From Paralithodes platypus (Eukaryota > Arthropoda > Malacostraca > Decapoda > Lithodidae), in NCBI GenBank assembly GCA_032716605.1, contig CM064560.1:12826292-12890291 (forward strand): a stretch of 64,000 nt of DNA. The letters run 5' to 3'. The notes beneath the pieces were generated by a model that had not been told where the DNA came from, made no database searches, and worked only from the letters and a program-made list of their open reading frames with translations. How positions within the stretch are numbered: the stretch's first letter is position 1; each line of letters begins with the position of its first letter. The position numbers and the translations under genes are program-made. Of this stretch, positions 33,109-43,373 are shown piece after piece.

Positions 33109-34786
33109 TTACCCCTTCTCTTTTACTGGCAAGGCACCTGTGTAGTCAACCCCCGTTACCTGGAAAGGACTCACTTCCTGAACCCTAAACTCCGGCAATG
33201 GAGGGGCCTGTACAGCACGATATGATGTACCTTGTAATCTCTTGCAGATGATACATCCCCTTAAGGCTTTCTTTACTACTTGTCTAATCTTGGGGATCCA
33301 CCATCTTTGCCTTATGTAATTTACAACATAACTAACACCACTATGGTTACACACTTTGTGAGAGTAATTACTAAGGAGAGTGGCTATACGATGTTTATTA
33401 GGGATAAGGATAGGGTACTTGGCGCTATCATGTAAAGCTGAAAAGTGTAGCCTACCTCTACAGCGTATCATGCCTCCCTCCATATAGAGGCCTAACTGCT
33501 TCACTATATTGCTTGGTGTGCCCTGTCCTTTTGACAAATAGTGGTGTTCCTCAGAGTAAGCTTCTCTCTGAGCTACCTTAATCATGGCTGACTCTGCTGC
33601 TCTTAATTCTGGCACTGTCAGGTATGCCGGTTTTGCCTGATAGTTCCCTAGTGTCTTCTCTTTAAGAGTCCTAATAAACCTACGGACCCATGCCATTACA
33701 TGCCATGACTTCATATATGAGCCATACCGGTCCCAATTCAATATGGCAGTAGGGGCAACCGGTACCGGCAATGACAGGGTTCCTTCTTGACTCGTGTTAC
33801 AACCCACAGTGGTGTCCCCTCCTATTGGGCCATGATCAGGCCATAGCATTTGGTGAGGTAGCCATGTGGGCCCTCCCCACCAAAGCGAAGAAGCAACTAA
33901 GGACACATATGAAATCCCTCTGGTGACTAGATCACTGGGGTTGTCCTCTGTGGACATATAACGAAAATGAGTGCCGGGGACTAATGACTTTATCTCATCA
34001 ACTCTATTTTGAACATATATAGGCAAAATCTTTTTACTAGACAACCAGCATAGGGTTATCTGGCTGTCTGACCAGAGGTATACATTCTCTATAATCAGCT
34101 CGTCCGCGTAGGCCTCACATATATAACATGCAAGACGAGCTGCGAGAAGAACAGCAGTCAACTCCATCTTAGGTATGGTGAGGGACTTAATAGGCGCCAC
34201 CTTAGCTTTGGCCATTACTAACCTACTCACCTGATCACCAACCGCATAGGCCGCTATACCATATGCCACTGAGCTAGCGTCACTAAATAGGTGCAGCGTA
34301 ACCCTCTTAGAATTAGTGACCTGACGGGGAAACATGATACCTGTACTATCTATCATATCATTATAAATACCCTGCCAGTTAGCTCTCATGTCATCTGGAA
34401 TTGGGACATCCCACCCACACTCTAATCTCCACAAGTCCTGTACGAACCTCCGCGCCCGGATGGTTAATGGTAGCAACACTCCTAGAGGTTCGAACACACT
34501 CTCGGTTAGACTTAGAGCCTCGCGTTTTGTAACCAATGCAGGGCTACTTCCGCGGAAATTAACCTGTAACATATCCTTATCAGTTAGCCACTCAACGCCA
34601 AGTACCTTAACCCCGTCTTGTTTGGCGGAAGATATACCCTTCAGGTGCAACAGTTCCCGCAAACGCTCATTATTTGTGACCCACTCACGTAAAGACAGGT
34701 TAGCGCTGGAAAATATTCTACGGGCATCCCAACATTGTTGTTGCAAATCACTTACATCATCACCAGTCCCCTGTAAGTTATCAATA
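33109..34786 (-). pseudogene. BEL pol: end of RT, RNase H and integrase N-terminus
   Basis: The frame begins beside an inserted transposon; the first roughly 11 residues of the computed frame (up to 34821) derive from that insertion. YIDN (about residues 12-15) is the reverse transcriptase catalytic box, in the BEL variant. RNase H follows with FSDAS (D181), MELTAV (E220), WSDSQ (D252) and PSDLVTRG (D297). The integrase zinc-binding HHCC region includes CIICKRLQG, then VDYTGALP holds the first catalytic aspartate before a stop at 33109. This is the longest open pol piece, but it is separated from the remaining RT and integrase parts. Confidence 0.85.
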
Positions 34787-35044
34787 TACAGGGTGATTAA
34801 AAAAAAGTGTAATGATTTCACATGTATGTCATTTCTTCATTTTTTAACCTACACACTTTATCTTTTCAGGTTGTGATGGTGGTATCATGCCATTTGGCAT
34901 AAGTCAACTACAAGGTTCTAGCTAAAATGGTATTCACAGCCGAGCAGAAAGTCAAGATAGTTGAATTCTGGTATGAGACCAAATCGTACGTCACAGTCCG
35001 TCGTCGGTTCTGCCGCTAGTTCAAAGTTCAAACACGTGATGGAC

Positions 35045-35905
35045 CTAAAAAAAAACTGCCACAAAGGCAGTGAGCTTTGGGCCCTTCAGCTGCCTCTCTG
35101 TGATCTCCTCAGGTAGCTCAGAGCCCCAGAAGACGTTGTTATGGTTGTTGATGGAGCCGTTGATGTGGAAGTGTGCCTCGTCGGAGAACCAGATGTGGTT
35201 GATCCATCCTGGGGTGCGTTCAAGCTTTTGGCTGAGCCAATCACACATGACATGCCTTCTTTGCATGTCCTCAGCTTTTAGTTTATGCCTCACAGATATG
35301 GTGTAAGGGAATAGCTTGAGTTCCTTGGTCATAATATGCAACAGACTGGAGGGGGAGAGTCCCAACTCTTGGGAGCGGCGGCGGTGAGACTTCTTTGGGC
35401 TTCTGATGGCTGAGTTGCGCACAGTATCAATGTTTGCATTTTTTTTTTTTTTTTAAAAGACCTCCATCTACGTATTGTGAAAAACCTGCTATCCTCCGGC
35501 AAATTGTGGGGTTGAGTGAGTGAAGGTGGGGGACAGTGAATGAAGGAGGATACATGTTTTTCATAATACGTGTTGCTAGCCCCAAACGCGCGAGCAACTG
35601 TGGCTTTCAACCATCCGACACATCCCCTTTTATTTATGTGCATCACACATGTTACATACAAATAGAACCATGTTTGCATGGTTCTTTGTGACTGCTGCTG
35701 GACGTCCACTGTTCCCCTTGTGTGTGCTGTGGACAGTACCCTTCCTCTCAAAGTGCTTGACAAACCTCAGTATAACATTATTTTTAGGTCCATCACGTGT
35801 TTGAACTTTGAACTCGCGGCAGAACCGACGACGGACTGTGACGTACGATTTGGTCTCATACCAGAATTCAACTATCTTGACTTTCTGCTCGGCTGTGAAT
35901 ACCAT
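35045..35905 (-). pseudogene. Tc1/mariner-superfamily transposase, split by a retroposon
   Basis: The N-terminal part (35905 to about 35680) has the helix-turn-helix segment MVFTAEQKVKIVEFWYETKS, RRRFCREF and SGRPAAVTK. After the insertion at 35440-35669 the frame resumes in NSAIRSPKKSHRRRSQELGL and continues to the DDE-type WFSDEAHFHINGSINNHN, with the second catalytic aspartate in FSDE. It ends at LKGPKLTAF, where the duplicated arm begins, so the last catalytic acidic residue is missing. Confidence 0.8.
35440..35669 (-). mobile_element. short retroposon with poly(A) and 10-bp duplication
   Basis: ATGTTTGCAT occurs at 35430-35439 and 35670-35679. On the minus strand the insert ends in a poly(A) tail (poly(T) at 35440-35454). 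Inside, two inverted arms (about 35469-35498 and 35546-35574; ACGTATTGTGAAAAAC with its partner) can fold into a hairpin. It disrupts the transposase between KNHAN and the SPKKS region. The origin is unknown and no clear tRNA boxes were found. Confidence 0.75.
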
Positions 35906-36043
35906 TTTAGCTAGAACCTTGTAGTTGACTTATGCCAAATGGCATGATACCACCATCACAACCTGAAAAGATAAAGTGTGTAGGTTAAACAATGAAGAAA
36001 TGACATACATGTGAAATCATTACACTTTTTTTTAATCACCCTG

Positions 36044-37183
36044 TACAACCCCCTTTTTAGCTTATTAACTATTTCACTGTTCTCCTGTATCATAGACAGG
36101 TGTTTTTGAATGGTAGCATTAAGGAGGAACTGAGAATAGGTGGCCCCAAACAGAACTGCACGGAACCGGTAGACAATGTAAGGACTTGCAACATCCAAGG
36201 GATCAACGGGCCACAGAAACCTAGTAGCATCCCTATCCGTCTCACTCAACCCCACCATGAGAAATGCTTTCTCAATATCACTCACCCAGGCAAATTGATG
36301 GCATCTAAAGCGCAGAAGCACCTGGGTGAGGTCAGCCACTAGCGATGGACCTGTATGGAGACAGTCATTCAGACTGAACGCCTTCTCGTCCATCCTAGCC
36401 GAACAGTCAAACACTATCCATACAGGCGTAGTAACACTATCCTCGGTAATACCATGGTGAGGTAAGTAGTGGATGGGATGACCAGCTTGATTTCTGTTTT
36501 CTACCCTTTCCATAAACCCCCTTTCTATCTGATTATCCAGAACTTTTGTATACTGTTGACAGTAGTTGGGATCCTTTATAAATTTACGCTGCAAGCCTCT
36601 CATTCTGCCCAGGGCTAACTTAAAGTTATCAGGTAATTTATCTATGTTATCTCTCCACAGCAGTTCCACTATATACTGTCCCTGTGCTTAGGAATACTGT
36701 ACCGTTTCAGAAAATCTATTTAAGACTTTCTCCCCACCCTTACCAGTCTCATTCTCATTAACCAATATGGTCCAATTCCCATAGAGCTGTCAGATCCTTT
36801 AATTCTGGAGAATTCCTGCCAATATCTTCCTGTATCTCCACTAAAGGGTCTACTGCTAACTTAAGAACAGTGACTAACTCTACATGGGTCTCTTCTATAT
36901 CTGACTGATAAGTGCCACTCAGTGCATAACCATAAATTGTGGGTAACATAACTATACTTCCTTCTCTGACATAGCCTGAATGTACAAAGTGGTAATAAAA
37001 GTCCACCCCAATCAGTAACCCTATCATATCTCCATCAGTGATACCTGGATCGGCTAATCTGTAACCCCGAGCCTTGATAGAATTTACCTCCATCACTAAT
37101 CCTCTCCCTGGGTTGTATACTGGTAACTCCTCCACCACATCGGCTCTCACTTTACGCACCCTTCTTCTATTTTTCTTCTTCAT
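36044..37183 (-). pseudogene. BEL protease end and N-terminal reverse transcriptase
   Basis: Frame 37183-36758 carries the BEL aspartic-protease C-terminal segment (GLLIGVDFYYHF, MLPTIYGYALSG). After a frameshift near 36775 and a stop near 36690, frame 36669 downward holds the RT fingers and palm (PVWIVFDCSAR, motif A WVSDIEKAF with D131, then FGATYSQFLLNATI). It stops at the Tc1-type insertion (36043), and the catalytic YIDN box lies across it at about 34785. Confidence 0.82.
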
Positions 37184-37518
37184 TTGATTTTAAATAATAT
37201 TTTGACATTTAACATGTAGTTTCTTTATTCATGCAGAGTTTAGTATAATTTGCCAGAACGTCCCGGACTTCCCAAACTTGACTACTTCCTTTAACGTGAC
37301 GATAGTGCGTTGTTATATGTGCGATTAGTTTGCTTGGGAAACAGATTAACTTGCTCATGTAGTAATGTACATCCTATGTGGTGGATTGTGTTCTTTTATT
37401 TAATAATTTTCATTTTAGTAAGCGTTGTTTCCACATAGCGATTTTGATAATTTAATTTGACTTTATATTGTCCTTGTCCCAATTTTTGTTTGTTTAGTTT
37501 GCAAGTTTTACATTTTAA
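37169..37518 (-). mobile_element. 350-bp insertion with 18-bp target duplication
   Basis: TTTACGCACCCTTCTTCT occurs at 37151-37168 and again at 37519-37536. The intervening 350 bases break the BEL protease frame. They are AT-rich, and on the minus strand they contain AATAAA near the 3' side and end A-rich (AGAAGAAAAAT). A long duplication and A-rich end suggest target-primed retroposition of a transcript. The source sequence was not recognised. Confidence 0.65.
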
Positions 37519-37548
37519 TTTACGCACCCTTCTTCTGTGATGTTAGGT

Positions 37549-38064
37549 TTACTCTACTATTTCATACTCAGTACTACCCAGTGAGCCAGTAAATCCCTGG
37601 AGTCTTAGCTGTTCCTTACTGACCCCAACGTAATCAAGCTGCGATAAAGCAGAGCGCAAGATGAAGGTACGTTGCGAACATTGGTCCAACAAAGCTCTTA
37701 CTTTACTGGTATGACCGTTTCTGTCAGTCAAGGGAATCTGAATGGTAGGTAACAACACTGCATTACGGCCCGAAGCCACAACCATGGTCACTGTTGGTTC
37801 AGGGGCCACTGGTTGTCCAGTTTGTTCAAGGCGTGGTGTCGGACACAAATAATTAAAATGTTTCTGTTGGCAGAATCGGCACGGCCTAATTTTACGGTTA
37901 GTACACCCCTGGCTGCCATGTTCTGATGACAGGCACCCGATGCACAATTTCAACTGCCTTGCTCTATTGGCCTTGTGACGCACCCAGTGCTTGGGCAACG
38001 CAACCTGATTGTACTCCTTGGTACTCCACTGTACCGCCCGTGATCTGGCTACCGTCAGCCGCTA
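37549..38064 (-). pseudogene. BEL gag C-terminal zinc knuckles and protease start
   Basis: The frame is open upstream of 37998 to the foreign LTR (QWSTKEYNQVALPKHW). It has zinc-knuckle-like CIGCLSSEHGSQGC (C-x2-C-x4-H-x4-C) and CRFCQQKHFNYLC, then the protease segment VRALLDQCSQRTF with the active-site aspartate where a D-S/T-G-type box is expected. It ends at YEIVE beside the 350-bp insertion. Confidence 0.8.
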
Positions 38065-39773
38065 TGTATATTGAGTGTGACAACTTATAACTATGTTCTT
38101 TGTATCTCTGCAAAGGTCTCGTCATGTGCTAACCAGTGGTGGGTTTTGTTTTAAGCCATGTCGAGACCTTCCATTTAATATGTAGTATCAATAGAGAAGT
38201 TGATAGATAGGACAATGGGAGTTCAGAGAGAGAGAGTGAGTTAGGCTTCAGAGCAAGAGGGTAGCAACGCGCCGCGCTGCCGGCCGGGTGGTTGCCAGAT
38301 GTATGGACTGGTTGGCAGCCTTGCGCTTATAGCTAGGCGCGATAGGGTTGGTAGTCCATTGTTGCCTGCCTGGGCTGGGCCCATGTTGTCGTACAGCACA
38401 CTGCCTGGAGGTTGGCTGCGTGTTCTATGACCAGGTTGCCTAGAACCTTTGAGATTCTAACATCCCTTGCTCTCTCTCCCCACTTCTCACGGTTGCACTC
38501 TTTCTCTCTGACGACATTACTCTCATTTCATTCTTCTCTCTATTTAAATGAATAACCTTCCCTTGAGGTCCTAAAGGAGTTTCAGCACTCACCTCTCGTA
38601 TTACTCTTAGGACAAGCATATATTTACATGTATTAGATTTAAGGGGTTAATGTGAACAGCGATCTTCTTGATGAGGATAGTTGGTGAACGTTCTACATGT
38701 TCACGAGTTATATGCCCTGCTCATCATCCCATTTGTGACTAGACTGGTGCCATGTGTAAGAGCCCGACCATGCCCAGGAGTTGTCTGTAGAGGGACGAGG
38801 ACTTAGCCTTGATTTGCATACCGAGCCAGGAGCGAGTGTAGCACCCGAGACTACAGCTCGCTCGTAGTGCCGGTATAGTAGAGTAACGTAATTTATCTGT
38901 CCTTGTGTTCTCTACAGTCTTCTCCTGGGTTCTCGCTTTCGGTGCTGGGACTCGTTGTTCCTGTGACTTGGCCTGCTAGCTAGAACACATGGGGATGATG
39001 AGTGGGATATATCTTTATTTTACTATGCATTGCAGCTCTCTTTAAGTATATATCTATAACACTTTACAATACACATTACTCACACACAAGACAACACTAT
39101 TAATACTTTCATGTATCAATTAACTGCACTGTCGTTTTGCTGCTGTGTCCGGAGTTCTGTTGCGTAGGGCGCATACGGACTCGGAGGGGAGACAGAGTGA
39201 GAGAAGCGAAGTAGCCTATGCGGTAGTAGGCTACCGGCGCAGTACTGTTGCCTGCAACCTTTTAGTTATTCCAAGTATAGATTCATTATTATAATAAGTG
39301 ACTACTGTTTATGTTCCTCCCATGTGTATTATTAGGTATCTACTGGATCATGAACATCTTGTATGCTACATGCTAGTGCATGTTAGTAGGGGACAGTTAG
39401 TGTAGTGCACGCGCTTTCAAGTAGGCGTGTACATTTGTCATTTAGCATTTCACTGTCATACCTTTAGCCTGCTTCTATTCTACATTATTAGAGGCTTAAT
39501 ATTAACGTAGTTTCTTGAGTATTGCATTTCTTTAGTAATAACGTAACCTATAAATGTCTGAGGGAGTTTAGCCTCATAGCCTACCCCTGTTGTACACTTT
39601 CGCCGAGTTAAGGTACCTCGTTACCGTAGACGATAACTCTGTAGGGCGTTGGTGCTTTTGTTGTCTGGAGCATATAGTATTTGGGACTGGAATCGAGCGT
39701 GTCGTTGTCACTTAAGCCATTTCTGTCCTACGATCAAGAATCCCGAATATGTATTGCCGATCCAGCCGTAACA
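38065..39773 (+). mobile_element. second LTR of the 1.8-kb family, inserted antisense in BEL gag
   Basis: The segment aligns with the solo LTR at 6562-8374: a CT-rich tract, CTCTATTTAA TATA-like box (about 38539-38548), CTTCCCTT, then GTTACCGTAGA...TAACTCTG, ending CAGCCGTAACA as the other ends CGGTCGTAACA. It splits BEL gag. The left edge is uncertain: TGTGAC at 38076 matches the start of the other LTR, but TG at 38065 is flanked by GCTA, close to the GCCT after the right edge. Confidence 0.7.
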
Positions 39774-40786
39774 GCCTTGGCGGGACTGTTCTTGTACTTT
39801 GCACAGTTTGCCCAAAAATGTCCTGTCTTTAAACACAACTTACATCCATACTTCTGCTTGGTATCGGGTTTCTGATACACTGCATATGCTGCTGTGGCGG
39901 TCGCCCCAAACTGTTCTAGTGGATTATGTCTACTTTCTAGATTGCACACTTCAGTCTTAAACTCACGAACATATTCATCCACATCCAGCCAGTTGTCTTT
40001 TAATTCACGCTTAATCACTTCAGAGAGTGCACTAGGAAGTTTATTATGCAACAGTTCTGCACACATTTCACTTACTGTTACATCCATAGAGCGTAATGAC
40101 TCTAACGCACACTCAAATGACGCGGAAAAATCTTTCAGAGCACTGACCTCCTGGCTAGGATGCGGGAGATTACACAGTTTCGCTATGTGAGCTGCTTTGA
40201 TGCGATCCTTTTGACCATAACTGTTTTTCAGTATAGTGACCGCTGGTTCATAACTTGCAGCGACCAAACTAAACCCACTAACAATTTGTAGAGCCTCACC
40301 ACTAAGTTGTCCCTTTAGATACGTAAATTTCTGAATGTCAGTTAAGTCTGTTTGGGAGTGAACACTACAATCAAAGAGCTCCCAGAAACCCATCCACTGT
40401 GTTGGATCCCCGTCAAAAACTGGCAACTTCAGGGAGGGTAGCTTAATTCCCTTCTGTTTCCTACTTGCTGCGCTATCATGAGCTCTACCAGTAGTGGTTG
40501 TCTGTAGAGCACTATCTAACTCAGCTAACTGACTGTTTACTTGATTAACATACTGCATATCTTTCACCATCTCATCCTCTAACTGATCATCTGAATATAA
40601 GCTATACAACTCTATGCTATATGACTCGATATCAGCTAGGGCCTTTTCTAAATTGGTTTTCACACCCTTTACATCATGCAGTGTAGCAGCATGTTCAATA
40701 AATTCAGACAGATTAGAGGTAAGCTTAGTAATCCCTCCCTTCTTGGCAGCCCTGAACCGCCGCAATGACTCTATTTTCTCCTCCAT
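39774..40786 (-). pseudogene. BEL gag, N-terminal and central part
   Basis: A 350-codon frame from an ATG at 40786, with the last 13 codons read from the inserted LTR. The N-terminal half is helical, with RRFRAAKKG and ELYSLYSDDQLEDEM. The DUF1759-like capsid segment follows (IKLPSLKLPVFDGDPTQWMGF, KFTYLKGQLSGEAL, LKNSYGQKD), then a canonical zinc knuckle CKLCLKTGHFWANC near the end. No stop occurs before the insertion. It would form the particle that packages element RNA. Confidence 0.88.
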
Positions 40787-41319
40787 TTTTAATAAGTTTA
40801 CGGTAACTAAATCTTAAGGAACAACAATACTAATCGTCACTGTAGGCTAACCTATTCTAATCTATTCTAAGCCTAGGCTAACCTACTTACATTGATGACG
40901 ACAGCAACCAAGCAAATTGAAGCATGCAGATCGTGTGCCCCCTGTGAGTTTACAAATTATCAAAGAAAAGGAAATTTTACCCTATGTCATATTACTCTAC
41001 TTTACTAGGCTATATTAAATTTTAACAAATTACAAAGGAAAAGAAAGAAGGATCAAGACTCCTCTGAAGGAGGAACAGCCGCAGCCGTCGTCCTAGTCTT
41101 TAGATCTAGCCTATTGCGTCGACTGCTCCTCCTCGGCCTTGTCCTTCTCCTCAAAGAAGGCATGCGCTCTGTTCAGTAGCCTATCTAATACCTTCCGGCT
41201 CCCTGGCACATCTAACCCAGGCTGAGGTCTGCCTGACAGTGTCCACCCTTGCCCCTGGTCTATAGAACTGCTTAACAAAAAAAGCAGGGCACTGCACTGG
41301 ACGGTCCAGCGGAAAATCC
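40787..41319 (-). other. BEL leader region
   Basis: Between gag and the inverted RNase H fragment. A small minus-strand frame (41326-41111) is not recognised. A repeated TATTCTAA/GCCTAGGCTAACCTA-type unit lies near 40850-40890. No primer-binding site could be assigned because the sequence next to the LTR has been replaced. Confidence 0.4.
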
Positions 41320-41790
41320 CGGACATATGCGGTTGGTGATGAGGCGAGTAGGTTAGTAATGGCCAAAACTAAGGTGGCGCCTATTAAGTCTCTCACCATA
41401 CCTAAGATGGAGTTGACTGCTGTTCTTCTCGCAGCTCGTCTCGCATGTTATATAATTATGTGAGGGCTACACGGACGAGCTGATTATAGAGAATGTATAC
41501 CTCTGGTCGGACAGCCAGATAACCCTATGCTGGTTGTCTAGTAAAAAGATTTTGCCTATATATGTTCAAAATAGAGTTGATGAGATAAAGTCATTAGTCC
41601 CAGGCGCTCATTTTCGTTTTGTGTCCACAGAGGACAACCCCAGTGATCTAGTCACCAGAGGGATTACATATGTGTCCTTAGTTGCTTTTTCGCTTTGGTG
41701 GGGAGGGCCCACATGGCTACCTCACCAAATGCTATGGCCTGATCATGGCCCAATAGGGGGCTCAATAGGAGTGGACACCATTGTGGGCAC
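41320..41790 (+). pseudogene. inverted fragment of the BEL RNase H region
   Basis: Plus-strand frames repeat the pol segment found on the minus strand at about 33800-34235: KMELTAVLLAARLAC, LWSDSQITLCWL, KKILPIYVQNRVDEIKSLVPG and PSDLVTRGITYVSL, with a few substitutions and one frame change near 41455. It abuts the right LTR about 10 bases from its edge. The opposite orientation implies template switching during reverse transcription or an inverted recombination. Confidence 0.85.
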
Positions 41791-41801
41791 CAATTATATC
41801 C

Positions 41802-42349
41802 TGTTTATTATTCCTAGGGGGTAGAGGAGAAACGGATATAAATTAAATAATTAAACCTGGAAAGATGAATTGGCCTAGGCTATAAAAATGATACCGGGTC
41901 GGCGTTTGACTTACTTGTAAACATGTATGTGTAGGTTATCTGTGGTAGTCCCAGTAATATATAATTATGAAGTACTTCTCGTATTAAAGGAACTTAGCTG
42001 TGATGCAAAGAGTGTAGGTTAGGTGATGGACATGTCGATAGGTGAAGATCAGGGAAGTTCTGTTGTTATGTGGCAGCAACTGGTGGTTTGTTGTGAGCGG
42101 GACGAAGTCTCTGTGTGAAGTGTACTGAGATTCCCTTTTATCGTAACAATATAAAATATATTTAAGGGTTCTATATCGTCCCCCGTGATTAAATAATAAG
42201 GGAAAATAAACTAAGATATAATTGGTGCAACCACAGTAATATTTATCCACAAAGATAAATAAAGTAATACGTATTAACAAAAAGGAACCAGCTGTCGTGA
42301 ACCCGGGAAATTCAAACTAAGGTATATATTCCAGCTAGGATTCACGACA
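41802..42349 (-). repeat. BEL LTR, right (5' LTR of the element)
   Basis: A near-identical partner of 31531-32072. For the minus-strand element it is the promoter-side LTR, beginning TGTCGTGAATCC. A (TATATT) stretch near its start is a possible TATA region. No target duplication is visible outside. Confidence 0.85.
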
Positions 42350-43079
42350 TATATAGTATAGATTTTCGCCTACTCTTATGACTGCAGAAAGCTACCTTAC
42401 ATCATTTTGTTATTTTTTAAAATGTACTATTTCTTTAAACTAATACAGTATTGTCTTTTCTTTTATATGCAGTGCAATCTCAGGCAACTAATAACGATCT
42501 CACGCAATTGACAACAGTGAATGTCATTGGTCGACCATCACTCTCTAACCTCGGAAACGCAAACTACGTCAACTAAGCATTACTCTTGGCATAATCGGTA
42601 ATCACACACACACACACACACACACACAGAATACTGTGTGCCTCAATAAGCATTATCGGAGTGAAAATGTTGTTTATAGATAATTATTTTCGCAACATTG
42701 AACACTTAGCAAAGTCATTATTTAGCAACAGGACTAAATGTATGCTACGCAATTGAGATATATACCATAATCATATATTTTGTGACACCTCATGTAATAG
42801 TGGGTGGAAATAATAATAACCATTATGTGCGTTTGCGTATGCGTGTGTGTGTGCATGCCTGTTTGTTTGCGTATGCTTGTGGCGTGTTATAGTGTAGTAT
42901 TTATAGTTCAGAAATATATACATATGATAAGTATATGTTGTAAGAACATAAATATAAAGTCTTTAAGGTATATTTCGTTGAAATTAGTATTTATTCAAGT
43001 GCTATATTTAACAATTATAAATTACACTGTATATACAGAATATTAAGCAACATGGCATTTAACAAATGCCGTACGCGTT
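42350..43079. other. unassigned sequence with (CA)n and (TG)n
   Basis: (CA)n at 42603-42628 and a TG-rich stretch at 42838-42885. No gene was recognised. Confidence 0.5.
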
Positions 43080-43236
43080 ACATTGTTTGTCTATGTGTAT
43101 GAGGGAGACAAAAGGCAGGTTGCCTGTAACGAGTGTCTCCCCAAAAGCCAAAAGAGTGACAGAGCTAAATTCAAGGGACGTTGTGGTAAAAGAAATGCCA
43201 GGACACACGAAGTTTAAAATAGCTTAAGTCATAGGA
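43080..43236 (-). mobile_element. Jockey-type LINE 3' UTR fragment
   Basis: On the plus strand GAGGGAGACAAAAGGCA, then AAGGGACGTTG...CAGGACACACGAAGTTTAAA and TTAAGTCATAGGA match, in order, the 3' end of the antisense LINE at 15135-15285. Only the tail and the last codons remain. Confidence 0.75.
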
Positions 43237-43373
43237 TAACATTAATGAAAAATTTAATAAGGGAGAAGTTCCTGATTCCTCATGTATTCACCCATGCATT
43301 GGACAAGTCTAAATAAAAATATATTCATTGTAATGAATCATAGACATTACTAATGCAAACCAAAACTCCTATA

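Larger units (their letters stand above)
34789..36043 (-). mobile_element. Tc1/mariner-type element with hairpin-like arms
   Basis: TA flanks both ends (34787-34788 and 36044-36045) and both termini read CAGGGTGATTAAAAAAAAG inward. The arms are unusually long, about 265 bp, and include a copy of the transposase N-terminal coding region at each end. The right arm belongs to the minus-strand gene; the left arm is an inverted duplicate with a TAG stop in FCR*FKV. The element therefore lost its C-terminus and gained a second 5' end. It interrupts the BEL RT between LKRGLY and IDNLQGTG. Confidence 0.88.
31531..42349 (-). mobile_element. BEL/Pao LTR retrotransposon, minus strand, with nested insertions
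   Basis: Two similar LTRs (31531-32072 and 41802-42349, both TG...CA) enclose minus-strand gag, protease, reverse transcriptase, RNase H and integrase segments in BEL order. A purine-rich GGTGGCGGAG lies just inside the left LTR, a possible polypurine tract. Insertions inside it are a foreign LTR (38065-39773), a 350-bp retroposon (37169-37518) and a Tc1/mariner-type element (34789-36043), and an inverted piece of its own RNase H region abuts the right LTR. No clear target duplication was found, so boundaries may be off by a few bases. All frames are broken and the copy is dead. Confidence 0.88.
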
